5,120 bases of DNA from Legionellaceae bacterium (GCA_947470005.1 CANISA010000134.1:1-5120); one strand, 5' to 3'. Positions 1-5,120 are shown, counted from the stretch's first letter. Made by a program: numbers and translations. The notes: generated by a model from the letters alone, not told the origin.

Positions 1-1
1 A

Positions 2-193
2 CAGGGGCTTGGCAAAATGCTCGTTGAGCAAATAACAATTTATGCAAAAAATTGTGAGACTTCCGAAATCCAGCTAAATACTTATTTTCCTGAAGCACAT
101 CAGTTTTTTGCTCATCAAGGGTTTGAGACAGTTGTCTCCATTCCAAAATGGAAATATGGCCTGACCTGTTATCTTATGAAAAAAACCATATGA
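2..193 (+). CDS. GNAT-family N-acetyltransferase, C-terminal part (runs off left edge)
   Basis: An open frame enters from the left edge and ends at TGA 191-193, giving 63 residues. It begins QGLGKMLVE, which fits the acetyl-CoA pyrophosphate-binding loop of GNAT enzymes (Q/R-x-x-G-x-G/A) followed by its helix. Further on come EAHQFFAHQGFE, the usual C-terminal pattern 'A-x-x-F/L-Y/F-x-x-x-G-F', and a last strand ending in YLMKK, which is typical of GNAT C-termini. The family moves an acetyl group from acetyl-CoA to an amine on a small molecule or protein; the substrate cannot be told from this fragment. The GlcG-like gene starts 36 bp downstream on the same strand, so the two may be co-transcribed. 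The family call rests on motif recognition. Confidence 0.8.
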   Translation, partial: QGLGKMLVEQITIYAKNCETSEIQLNTYFPEAHQFFAHQGFETVVSIPKWKYGLTCYLMKKTI

Positions 194-210
194 GCTCGAT
201 TAATCGATCT

Positions 211-217
211 AGAGGAG
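211..217 (+). promoter_or_regulatory. Shine-Dalgarno of the GlcG-like gene
   Basis: AGAGGAG is the only purine-rich anti-16S match ahead of the GlcG-like frame. The TTG at 230 is twelve bases away. The only nearer in-frame codons after the site are ATC at 221 and 224, which would be very rare starts. No ATG or GTG is suitably placed, so TTG is the most likely start. Confidence 0.55.
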
Positions 218-229
218 CCAATCATCTCG

Positions 230-652
230 TTGACGATAGAAAAAAGTTTTATTACTTATGAATGGGCTACCAAATTAATTCAAGCAGCAATTGATCATGC
301 CAGAACGTTAAACTTATCTATCTGTGTTGCCATTGTTGATTCAGTAGGTAACTTAATTGCTTTTGCTAGAATGGATGACTGTTGTTTAATTGGTATAGGC
401 ACTGCGCAGGGTAAAGCTTACACCGCAGCTAGAAGTGGTTTAAATACATGTGACTTCTTGGCATATCTCAATGAAAATGAGGTCCCACTTGCCAGCCTAC
501 AAGATGAAAAATTAATGCTCATTGCAGGCGGACTTCCTATTCTTTATCAAGATAAATTAATTGGTGGTATCGGTATTGGCGGTGGCACTGGAAAACAAGA
601 TGAAGAATGCGGGCGCATGGCGTTGCAAAGCTTGGTATTGTTTGAGCAATAA
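230..652 (+). CDS. GlcG/HbpS-family (DUF336) protein
   Basis: This 140-residue protein has the usual length and layout of the GlcG/HbpS family (PF03928). Residues 33-48 read VAIVDSVGNLIAFARM, the conserved 'V-D-x-x-G-x-L-x-x-x-x-R-M' block. QGKAYTAA follows at 60-67, and the glycine-rich C-terminal block AGGLPI...IGGIGIGGGT spans 99-120, then QDEECGRMAL. Members are small alpha/beta proteins, some of which bind haem or cobalamin or are encoded beside glycolate oxidase or other oxidoreductase genes; the role here is unknown. No signal peptide is visible, so it is probably cytoplasmic. The start taken is TTG at 230, twelve bases after the AGAGGAG at 211-217, which is wider than ideal. The pair Cys51-Cys52 lies where relatives more often have small or hydrophobic residues. 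Confidence 0.85.
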   Translation: MTIEKSFITYEWATKLIQAAIDHARTLNLSICVAIVDSVGNLIAFARMDDCCLIGIGTAQGKAYTAARSGLNTCDFLAYLNENEVPLASLQDEKLMLIAGGLPILYQDKLIGGIGIGGGTGKQDEECGRMALQSLVLFEQ

Positions 653-699
653 AGTTCAAGCATACTTTAAAATCATTAGCGTTAAACAGATTTGTCAAA

Positions 700-1212
700 A
701 TGAGCAAAAACAAGGCTACTCTTCATTTTATATGTGGGAAATTAGGTTCAGGTAAAACAACGCTTGCTAAAGAGATTGCAGATCAACAAAATGCAATTTT
801 TATTAGTGAAGATATCTGGCTAAGCCAATTATTCCCTGATGCAATCAAAACGTTTGAAGATTATTTGCTGTACTCAAAACGAGTTAAAACAGTTATTTCG
901 GCCCATGTTATTGAATTATTACAACATAGCGTATCAGTGGTTTTTGACTTTGCTGGCAACAGACCGGCTGATAGAGATTGAGTGAAATCAGTTTTTGAGA
1001 GTGCTCAAGTGACGCATCTGCTACATTACATCGTTGCATCCGATGATTTATGCAGAGCACAGTTTAAAAAACGCAACCTTAATTTACCCAAAGGATCAAA
1101 GATAATAACTGACCAAGAGTTTGATATGATAACTCAATATTTTGTTCCACCGGAACAAAACGAGGAATATTGCGTTGAGTATCATTATCGTGAAAATGAT
1201 GGTGAGATTTAG
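700..1212 (+). pseudogene. P-loop (AAA/kinase-like) ATPase, interrupted by an in-frame TGA
   Basis: Two consecutive same-frame pieces, 93 and 76 residues, make one small P-loop protein of about 170 residues. The first piece has a clear Walker A motif, G13-K-L-G-S-G-K-T20, after strand LHFIC. SEDIWLSQLFP follows at 36-46, the pattern seen in small zeta-toxin/shikimate-kinase-like ATPases, and a Walker B-like strand VSVVFDFAGN lies at 78-87 with Asp83. The frame stops at TGA 979-981 just after PADRD. The second piece resumes at once with VKSVFESA, then HLLHYIVASDDLCRAQFKKRN (LID-like arginine region) and a C-terminal ITQYFVPPEQNEEY block. From memory of related proteins, the residue after 'R-x' here is usually Trp, so TGG to TGA is the simplest explanation. 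A GTG abuts the stop (TGAGTG), so restart is possible. The substrate is unknown. The gene starts 47 bp after the GlcG-like gene with no strong ribosome site, and ends at TAG just before the insertion sequence. Confidence 0.75.
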
Positions 1213-1232
1213 ATGAAATTAAAAGTCGTCCC

Positions 1233-1235
1233 CTC
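1233..1235. repeat. Possible target-site duplication, left copy (CTC)
   Basis: CTC here and CTC at 2852-2854 abut the inferred IS borders. Three bases can match by chance, but deleting the IS plus one copy rejoins the interrupted - strand frame to a nearby stop, which gives modest extra support. Confidence 0.45.
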
Positions 1236-1236
1236 T

Positions 1237-1258
1237 GTGCCAGCGACAGTGAGACAAA
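1237..1258 (+). repeat. Left terminal inverted repeat of the IS
   Basis: It starts GTGCCAG and includes TGAGACAAA. Read against the reverse complement of 2829-2850 it matches at 18 of 22 positions, with the mismatches confined to the middle block. This is where the transposase would bind and cut. Confidence 0.8.
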
Positions 1259-1304
1259 AATAAGGTAAAACTACTTCCATGAGGGCGGTAGGGAAATCGT
1301 TAAA

Positions 1305-1760
1305 ATGTTATCAAAAGTAAATGGTATTAATGAGTTAAATTCAAGTAACTTGCAATCGGTTGTTAGTGTCGATAATGAGCAGGTTGATGCACATAAATCA
1401 GCCGCGCCAGATCCTCAAGTTAAAGCCACAGGGACACCCAAGCGTAAATTTACCAATGCGTATAGACTGAAGATATTAACCGCTTATGATGCATGTAGTA
1501 ATGCATCGGAACGTGGCGCATTATTACGTCGTGAAAGTATATATTCCTCACGTATCACAGCATGGAGAAATCAACTGGGACTGAGTGATGGTGGCAAGAA
1601 AGCCATTGCCAAGACCGCACACACCGATCATATGACGCGGGAAATTGAGCAATTAAAAAAGAAGCTGGCGCAAGCGCAGGCTGTCATTGATCTCCAAAAA
1701 AAAGTCTCGGAGTTGCTTGGGACGCACATCCTCTCACACGACAGCAGCGAGGTGAACTGA
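1305..1760 (+). CDS. IS3-type OrfA: HTH transposase subunit
   Basis: This 151-residue protein is the DNA-binding OrfA of the insertion sequence. Residues 46-90, KRKFTNAYRLKILTAYDAC...LLRRESIYSSRITAWRNQ, form the family's helix-turn-helix, which recognises the terminal repeats. Residues about 110-139 (REIEQLKKKLAQAQAVIDLQKKVSELLG) form the leucine-zipper-like helix used for multimerisation. The first 45 residues are Ser/Asn/Val-rich and longer than the short leader common in relatives, but no better in-frame ATG was found. Only a loose AGGGA at 1290-1294 precedes the start. The stop TGA (1758-1760) overlaps the ATG of orfB by one base. The frame also contains an A8 slippery run near its end, so it likely yields both OrfA and an OrfAB fusion. 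Confidence 0.85.
   Translation: MLSKVNGINELNSSNLQSVVSVDNEQVDAHKSAAPDPQVKATGTPKRKFTNAYRLKILTAYDACSNASERGALLRRESIYSSRITAWRNQLGLSDGGKKAIAKTAHTDHMTREIEQLKKKLAQAQAVIDLQKKVSELLGTHILSHDSSEVN
1696..1703 (+). promoter_or_regulatory. A8 slippery site, candidate programmed -1 frameshift
   Basis: Eight A residues fall so that orfA reads CAA-AAA-AAA-GTC, giving the heptamer A-AAA-AAA in the correct register for tandem -1 slippage. I walked the -1 frame from 1703 and found no stop before the orfB ATG at 1760, so a slip here yields a continuous OrfAB fusion of about 500 residues. IS3-family elements commonly make their active transposase this way. No stimulatory hairpin was identified downstream by eye. 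Confidence 0.65.
1749..1754 (+). promoter_or_regulatory. Shine-Dalgarno of orfB inside the end of orfA
   Basis: GAGGTG lies five bases before the orfB ATG at 1760, within the last codons of orfA. With the one-base stop/start overlap this allows coupled translation of OrfB on its own, alongside any frameshifted fusion. Confidence 0.55.
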
Positions 1761-2803
1761 TGGATATTATTTCACAAGCGGGTCAAAATAAATCCATTCC
1801 TGTTGATATGCTTTGTTCTGCGATGCATATTCCACGCGCGACTTATTACCGGCACTTGGAAAGAAATAAATATGCGCAGGATGATCAAATGCATTCGAAC
1901 ACACCCGTTAACGCCCTTAACGATCAAGAAAAACAAAGTGTTCTTGATTTATTGCACAGTGAACGTTTTGTTGATAAAACACCTTACGACGTCTATTACA
2001 CGTTGATTGATAAGGGTGAGTACTATTGCTCTCCTCGAACGATGTACCGTATTTTAGCAGAACAGGGAGAGGCCACAGATAGGCGTATACAGCGGAACCA
2101 TCGTGATGCCGTCAAGCCTGAGTTGATAGCAACACGTCCAAATGAGGTTTGGTCATGGGATATAACGAAATTGCTTGGTCCCACAAAATGGGTTTATTAC
2201 CATCTGTACGTCATCATGGACATCTTCAGTCGTTATGTTGTGGGTTGGCTCATTGCTGATTGTGAGTCACAGGAACTCGCTCGTAAATTAATACAAGCGA
2301 CTGCTTTGAAACAAGGCGTTCAACCTGATCAACTAACAATACATGCGGATAATGGGCCGAGTATGAAGTCCCATACTGTGGCGCAACTACTTGAGCATCT
2401 TGGGGTCGCCAAAACGCACAACCGGCCTTACACCAGCAATGACAACCCTTTTTCTGAGTCACATTTTAAAACGTTGAAATATAGACCGGAGTTCCCCGTA
2501 CGATGCCAATCACTGCAACACGGCGAAGCATTTTGTCAGCAGTTTTTCCCTTGGTATAACAAAGAGCATTACCATTCAGGCATCGCTTGGTTAACGCCAG
2601 AATCCGTACATTATCAGCGAGATCAGGCTATTCTCGAGCAACGACACGCTGTTCTTATGCAGGCCTTTCTTGCTCATCCGGAGCGCTTTAATCATAAGCA
2701 ACCACAACTCAAAAAACTACCGAAAGCGGTGTATATTAATCCACCACAGTCAAGTGAAACAGAAAATAAATCTGGACAATCGGAGGTGTGTCTGGCAAGC
2801 TAA
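1760..2803 (+). CDS. IS3-type OrfB: DDE transposase (integrase core)
   Basis: This 347-residue protein is the catalytic subunit of the insertion sequence. An N-terminal helical part (about 1-50) includes the HTH-like MLCSAMHIPRATYYRHL. A connecting helix region follows, with KTPYDVYYTLIDKGEYYCSPRTMYRIL at 73-99. The integrase core spans about 125-290: EVWSWDITKL holds Asp134, IHADNG holds Asp197 and NPFSESHFKTLKY holds Glu233, with Lys240 seven residues later. The D-62-D-35-E spacing and E+7 Lys are what the rve/IS3 family requires, so the active site looks intact. WYNKEHYHSGIAWLTPESVHY near the C-terminus is the usual family ending block. Working with OrfA, it would excise the element as a circle and insert it elsewhere. 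It lies one base into orfA, in the -1 frame. Confidence 0.92.
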   Translation: MDIISQAGQNKSIPVDMLCSAMHIPRATYYRHLERNKYAQDDQMHSNTPVNALNDQEKQSVLDLLHSERFVDKTPYDVYYTLIDKGEYYCSPRTMYRILAEQGEATDRRIQRNHRDAVKPELIATRPNEVWSWDITKLLGPTKWVYYHLYVIMDIFSRYVVGWLIADCESQELARKLIQATALKQGVQPDQLTIHADNGPSMKSHTVAQLLEHLGVAKTHNRPYTSNDNPFSESHFKTLKYRPEFPVRCQSLQHGEAFCQQFFPWYNKEHYHSGIAWLTPESVHYQRDQAILEQRHAVLMQAFLAHPERFNHKQPQLKKLPKAVYINPPQSSETENKSGQSEVCLAS

Positions 2804-2828
2804 TTTAGCTACTTAGTTCAACACAGAA

Positions 2829-2850
2829 TTTGTCTCATTTCCCCTGGCAC
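2829..2850 (-). repeat. Right terminal inverted repeat of the IS
   Basis: On the - strand it reads GTGCCAG, a divergent middle, then TGAGACAAA, mirroring the left end. The final codons and the TGA stop of the - strand coiled-coil gene (2835-3986) lie inside this repeat, which shows that the present C-terminus of that protein is IS-derived. Confidence 0.8.
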
Positions 2851-3986
2851 GCTCCGGAGACCGTATCAACCATATATTGAGACGATGTAACGGCAGAGAA
2901 AGCGCTTTGTAGACCTATAGTCCGATCATAAAACAAGGTTGAATTAACAGACGCAGGAGATTTATATAGAGAAATAGCAGCTTCAATTTTTTGTTTCTCT
3001 TGAATATTACTTTGAAGTGCATCGGTTAACTGTACTCTTTCTTGTTCAAGTGTCATTATTTTTTGTTGTAATTGTTGACTTTCTTTTTGAGCTTCAGGCA
3101 TATCACAATATGCCACATAAACCTCAACCGTTAAATATCTGCTATTCCAGTCTCCGAAAGGAGCCTCTGCTTCAATTGAACATATTGAGCGCTCGGATGG
3201 ATCATTGACGTTTATTATTGCGGATGAAAACTCGTTAGAGCATTCTGAACTCCATTCAGGAGTATCCAGTACTATTTCTTGATGACCTATAGTAATTTTA
3301 GTAAATCTTCCATATGTGCGATATCTAGGTTGAGTATTATATGAATCCATCAGAGTACAACCATCCATAATGGCAGTTGATGCTACCGTTGAAGCGCCCA
3401 GTACTGCACCACCGCAATAGCTGGCTAAACCAATAAAATGACCTAGGGGATTCCATAATGTATATTTACGTGGAAAATGTTCATGACTTGGATCAGCATG
3501 AGCGTTTGTATATTCAACATCTTCTTGGTATTGTGCAGTTGTGTATCCTGACGACCAATATGATATTTTTTCTCCTGTTCTTGCTACAGATGAAGTAGTG
3601 CTGGCAGCATACGTTATTTTATTCCAGAGTGGTTTGCTAGTTAACCTAATCCTGGACACTGCTGGTGGTCTTCGGCTCTCGCCTTCGTCTATTATAACTA
3701 TTTTTCTTCGAAAAGTTGAACGCTCCACTCGTCCGAAAACAACGTTGTTTTCTTGTTCTGAGGTATTTCTGAATCCACCATAAATAAAACGTGCGTGATG
3801 GTTCATCTCCCCGCTAGCAATTGTTTTAGTCCAATATGGTTTGTTTGCCGTTTCAGAGCTTGTAATGGTTTCAAGCTGTTTTTGATGGTGATCTATCTTT
3901 TTTTGTAACGCAACAAGTGACGCTTCTATGGCTGTTTTATTACTCGTAACTTCAGCAAGCTTTTCTTCTAATTTTTGGATTGTCAT
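2835..3986 (-). CDS. Unknown protein with terminal coiled coils; C-terminus replaced by IS sequence
   Basis: I do not recognise this 383-residue protein. Residues 3-45 (QKLEEKLAEV...VALQKKIDHHQKQLETI) are a probable coiled coil. A central domain at about 50-295 is rich in aromatic and beta-prone segments (ARFIYGGFRN, RRKIVIIDEG, KITIGHQEIVL, SRYLTVEVYVAYCD). It has a Gly/Ala-rich, mildly hydrophobic stretch at 181-208 (LGHFIGLASYCGGAVLGAST...). Residues about 297-343 form a second Gln/Glu-rich coiled coil (KESQQLQQKIMTLEQERVQL...). No signal peptide is seen. The start is ATG at 3986, with a good promoter about 36 bp upstream but no strong Shine-Dalgarno. The last residues (ACQGK) and the stop lie in the right inverted repeat of the IS, so the natural C-terminus has been replaced. 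An inferred original ending is SGGDDF. Such coiled-coil proteins include secreted effectors in intracellular bacteria, but nothing here proves that role. Confidence 0.75.
   Translation of the reverse strand: MTIQKLEEKLAEVTSNKTAIEASLVALQKKIDHHQKQLETITSSETANKPYWTKTIASGEMNHHARFIYGGFRNTSEQENNVVFGRVERSTFRRKIVIIDEGESRRPPAVSRIRLTSKPLWNKITYAASTTSSVARTGEKISYWSSGYTTAQYQEDVEYTNAHADPSHEHFPRKYTLWNPLGHFIGLASYCGGAVLGASTVASTAIMDGCTLMDSYNTQPRYRTYGRFTKITIGHQEIVLDTPEWSSECSNEFSSAIINVNDPSERSICSIEAEAPFGDWNSRYLTVEVYVAYCDMPEAQKESQQLQQKIMTLEQERVQLTDALQSNIQEKQKIEAAISLYKSPASVNSTLFYDRTIGLQSAFSAVTSSQYMVDTVSGACQGK
2852..2854. repeat. Possible target-site duplication, right copy (CTC)
   Basis: This is the partner of the CTC at 1233-1235, directly outside the right inverted repeat of the insertion sequence. 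Confidence 0.45.
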
Positions 3987-4021
3987 GTTTTTCTACAAAC
4001 TCAAGATTAATGTTGTTGAAT

Positions 4022-4050
4022 ATTTTACAGTATTGGTGTTTTTAAATCAA
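4022..4050 (-). promoter_or_regulatory. Sigma-70-type promoter of the coiled-coil gene
   Basis: On the - strand, TTGATT (4045-4050) and TAAAAT (4022-4027) are separated by exactly 17 bases, matching the -35 and -10 consensus at four and five of six positions. Transcription would start near 4015, leaving a leader of about 29 bases before the ATG at 3986. Confidence 0.6.
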
Positions 4051-4135
4051 ACAACTGCGCTGGTTGTTGGTTTGATCATTTCAGTATGGATGTGGATCAT
4101 TGTCTCATTATTTTTTCTTCTTCTTCCTTGCTTTC

Positions 4136-4142
4136 AAGGAGG
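4136..4142 (+). promoter_or_regulatory. Consensus Shine-Dalgarno (AAGGAGG)
   Basis: This is a full-length match to the anti-16S sequence with ideal seven-base spacing to the ATG at 4150. It is notable because it serves only a 17-codon frame. Confidence 0.4.
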
Positions 4143-4149
4143 CGTAAGT

Positions 4150-4203
4150 ATGACGCAACGCCATATTCAAGCATTCAGATCTAAATTTTTAACACTTTAT
4201 TAA
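4150..4203 (+). pseudogene. Possible 5' remnant of a + strand gene with consensus Shine-Dalgarno
   Basis: A perfect AAGGAGG at 4136-4142 sits seven bases before an ATG at 4150, by far the best ribosome site in the window. Only 17 codons follow (MTQRHIQAFRSKFLTLY) before TAA at 4201-4203. The stop falls two bases from the end of the truncated - strand hydrolase fragment. The simplest reading is the start of a former gene cut off at a rearrangement junction; alternatively it is a genuine tiny peptide or chance. No + strand promoter was convincing. The same frame extends upstream to 3985 as a hydrophobic stretch, which I do not call as a gene. Confidence 0.3.
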
Positions 4204-4204
4204 A

Positions 4205-4453
4205 TTATTCTGTATCATCATATAAAGCGGGTAATAATTCTGCAATTGTTCCAAATGTTAATTCGTTGGGATCATAGGATTTTTCAGGTATATCATGATC
4301 AGGAAAATTAAAACCAACGAGCGTTGAATCAATCAAACCAGAATCTTTGAGCTCCGTAATAAAATGGCAGTTCCCTCCATAACCATGAAAACAAATCATG
4401 ATTCGTGAGTTTGTTCCAGAAATGGTGGATATGCATAAATCGTAATTGAACAT
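4205..4453 (-). pseudogene. Truncated alpha/beta-hydrolase, N-terminal fragment
   Basis: The frame encodes 82 residues. IMICFHGYGGN at 18-28 is the first core strand and the His-Gly oxyanion-hole loop of alpha/beta-hydrolases. LIDSTLVGFNFPDHD at 40-54 fits the second core strand, where the substrate-side loop begins. Family members usually run to 200-300 residues. The nucleophile elbow (G-x-S-x-G), the acidic residue and the catalytic His are all absent, and none of the other - strand frames between 3987 and 4204 shows them. The product therefore cannot be an active hydrolase and the gene is most likely a remnant. It starts 20 bp after the stop of the DUF1398-like gene on the same strand, with only a weak TGAG before the ATG. 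Confidence 0.6.
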
Positions 4454-4473
4454 TGTGTCTCAAAAATTGTTTG

Positions 4474-4893
4474 TTAATATGACTCTAAATAATATTGAGC
4501 ATCTTGGCTTAAATAATAAATTTTTCTTGGCACAAGATGGACGCTAACATAAACAATCCCAGCTAAGGCAAGCTCTTTATGAAATTCCGTAGCAGATGAA
4601 ATAATTCCTGCATCAAACTCCATAATCGCCTTTTTTACAGCATCTAAATTTAAAACATCGCCAATGGAGAACGGATAGATATCTGATAATTTATCAATGT
4701 CTGAAATTGCCAAGGTTAATAGGTGCTGATTTTTTGAGTAAAATAAAAGCTCGTTTTTAATCACATCGTACGTTTGTCTTACTACGCCAAAATCAGAGAG
4801 TCGAGCAGTAAACTCTTCGAAAGGACCTGGGTTTAAACAACGTTCTTTACATAATTCAGTTATTGCATGTTTTATTTCGTATAACTCTTTCAT
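4474..4893 (-). CDS. DUF1398-family protein (probable)
   Basis: The protein has 139 residues from the ATG at 4893. The family (PF07166, e.g. E. coli YbcV) has two related halves, each with a short helix block followed by 'G-V-x-x-Y' and a strand ending in a Tyr pair. Here they are FEEFTARLSDFGVVRQTYDVIKNELLFYS in the first half and AIMEFDAGIISSATEFHKELALAGIVYVSVHLVPRKIYYLSQDAQYYLESY in the second. The assignment rests on that pattern and is moderate. Biochemical function is unknown for the family, and no signal peptide or membrane segment is seen. The start at 4893 is chosen because GGAG (4901-4904 on this strand) stands seven bases upstream. A TTG at 4911 would add six residues (MYWSFF) but would place that ribosome site inside the coding region. 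The truncated hydrolase follows 20 bp downstream. Confidence 0.65.
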   Translation of the reverse strand: MKELYEIKHAITELCKERCLNPGPFEEFTARLSDFGVVRQTYDVIKNELLFYSKNQHLLTLAISDIDKLSDIYPFSIGDVLNLDAVKKAIMEFDAGIISSATEFHKELALAGIVYVSVHLVPRKIYYLSQDAQYYLESY

Positions 4894-4900
4894 AAAAAAA

Positions 4901-4904
4901 CTCC
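4901..4904 (-). promoter_or_regulatory. Shine-Dalgarno that sets the DUF1398-like start
   Basis: GGAG on the - strand is followed by seven T residues and then the ATG at 4893-4891. This spacing favours that ATG over the TTG at 4911. Confidence 0.6.
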
Positions 4905-4930
4905 AGTACAATGATGCAGCACTCCTGAGG

Positions 4931-4982
4931 CTAAAAATCTATGGCATAAGCGCTGAGAATTCGCGATATTATGCCATAGATT
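4931..4982 (-). terminator. Long-stem hairpin with T-run, probable intrinsic terminator
   Basis: A perfect 14-bp inverted repeat, AATCTATGGCATAA at 4936-4949 and TTATGCCATAGATT at 4969-4982, encloses a 19-base loop that could form a small inner GCG/CGC stem. On the - strand the hairpin is followed by a run of five T (complement of 4933-4937, partly in the stem). It begins seven bases after the stop of the upstream - strand gene at 4990. The stem is less GC-rich than usual, so a repeat element or operator is an alternative. Confidence 0.6.
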
Positions 4983-4989
4983 GAATAGA

Positions 4990-5120
4990 CTACGATTTAA
5001 GTAAGCTCTTTAGCCAATCTTTTGCTTTTTGGTTAATGGTTTCTTCTTTTAATGCCATATCGATAATCATTTCTTGTCTTTCTTTTTTTGTAACCGCATC
5101 ATCGCCATACATCTCATCAA
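4990..5120 (-). CDS. Unidentified protein, C-terminal 42 residues (runs off right edge)
   Basis: An open frame enters on the - strand from the right edge and ends at TAG 4990-4992. The visible residues are charged and helical (DEMYGDDAVTKKERQEM, then DMALKEETINQKAKDWLKSLLKS), with no membrane segment. I do not recognise the family from this fragment. That it is real is supported by the hairpin-plus-T-run starting seven bases after its stop, and by codon use that looks normal for the window. Confidence 0.6.
   Translation of the reverse strand, partial: DEMYGDDAVTKKERQEMIIDMALKEETINQKAKDWLKSLLKS

Larger units (their letters stand above)
1236..2851 (+). mobile_element. IS3-type insertion sequence, complete, about 1.6 kb
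   Basis: The element carries two overlapping genes, an HTH/leucine-zipper orfA and a DDE transposase orfB, flanked by imperfect inverted repeats at 1237-1258 and 2829-2850. These share GTGCCAG at the tips and TGAGACAAA inside, matching 18 of 22 positions. Taking the outer borders as 1236 and 2851, the trinucleotide CTC lies directly outside on both sides (1233-1235 and 2852-2854), consistent with the 3-5 bp duplications made by IS3-family elements. The outermost base pair (T at left, G at right) does not match, so the borders are uncertain by a base or so. Both genes are uninterrupted, so the copy could be active. I cannot name the particular IS. Confidence 0.85.

Noticed and set aside
122..135. 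Palindrome GAGACA-GT-TGTCTC, a possible operator or hairpin.
   Set aside because: It lies inside the conserved GNAT coding region, is short, and is not next to any gene start.
642..673. Possible promoter for the P-loop ATPase gene (TTGAGC and TAAAAT).
   Set aside because: The spacing is 20 bases and the -35 lies in the end of the GlcG-like gene; read-through from upstream is equally likely.
2798..2810. Short palindrome AGCTAA-T-TTAGCT at the end of orfB, considered as a terminator.
   Set aside because: A six-bp AT-rich stem with a one-base loop and no T-run is too weak.
3017..3783. Several + strand frames of 60-80 codons within the coiled-coil gene.
   Set aside because: They lie opposite a long, protein-like - strand frame, lack ribosome sites and show no recognisable motifs.
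4101..4110. TGTCTCATTA resembles the inner block of the IS right end, suggesting a second degenerate IS end.
   Set aside because: The match is only about nine bases, the GTGCCAG tip is missing, and no transposase remnant is nearby.
3985..4203. A 73-residue + strand frame with a hydrophobic, membrane-like segment (VVGLIISVWMWIIVSLFFLLLP).
   Set aside because: Its ATG overlaps the start of the - strand gene and it spans that gene's promoter. It has no ribosome site of its own, and its hydrophobicity follows from the T-rich strand. Only the 17-codon tail with the strong Shine-Dalgarno was kept, at low confidence.

Overview
The window looks like an accessory stretch of an AT-rich bacterial chromosome. 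Short genes on both strands, an IS3-type insertion sequence, weak ribosome sites and several broken genes suggest a gammaproteobacterium of the Legionella type. That placement is an impression from gene content and base composition, with no marker gene to confirm it.

Left part (1-1212, + strand): the C-terminal end of a GNAT acetyltransferase, then a GlcG/HbpS-family protein (TTG start), then a small P-loop kinase-like ATPase. The ATPase gene has an in-frame TGA at 979-981, apparently where relatives carry Trp, and an adjacent GTG in the same frame (TGAGTG). It is either a fresh pseudogene or a protein made in two pieces.

Middle (about 1236-2851): a complete two-gene IS3-type element with imperfect terminal inverted repeats, a possible 3-bp target duplication (CTC), an HTH/leucine-zipper OrfA and a DDE transposase OrfB. 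The OrfB catalytic residues are D134, D197 and E233. OrfA carries an A8 slippery run in the right register for a -1 frameshift, and the -1 frame is open from there into orfB.

Right part (2835-5120, mainly - strand): a 383-residue protein of unknown function with predicted coiled coils at both ends and a recognisable promoter. Its last codons and stop come from the right end of the IS. Removing the IS and one CTC copy in silico restores a stop four codons further on, seven bases from the stop of the convergent ATPase gene. Beyond it lie a short + strand reading frame with a consensus Shine-Dalgarno, a truncated alpha/beta-hydrolase, a probable DUF1398-family protein, a long hairpin that fits a terminator, and the C-terminal end of an unidentified protein.

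No shared pathway is evident. The clearest stories are the IS landing at the 3' junction of two convergent genes, the possible deletion scar near 4204, and the undescribed coiled-coil protein.
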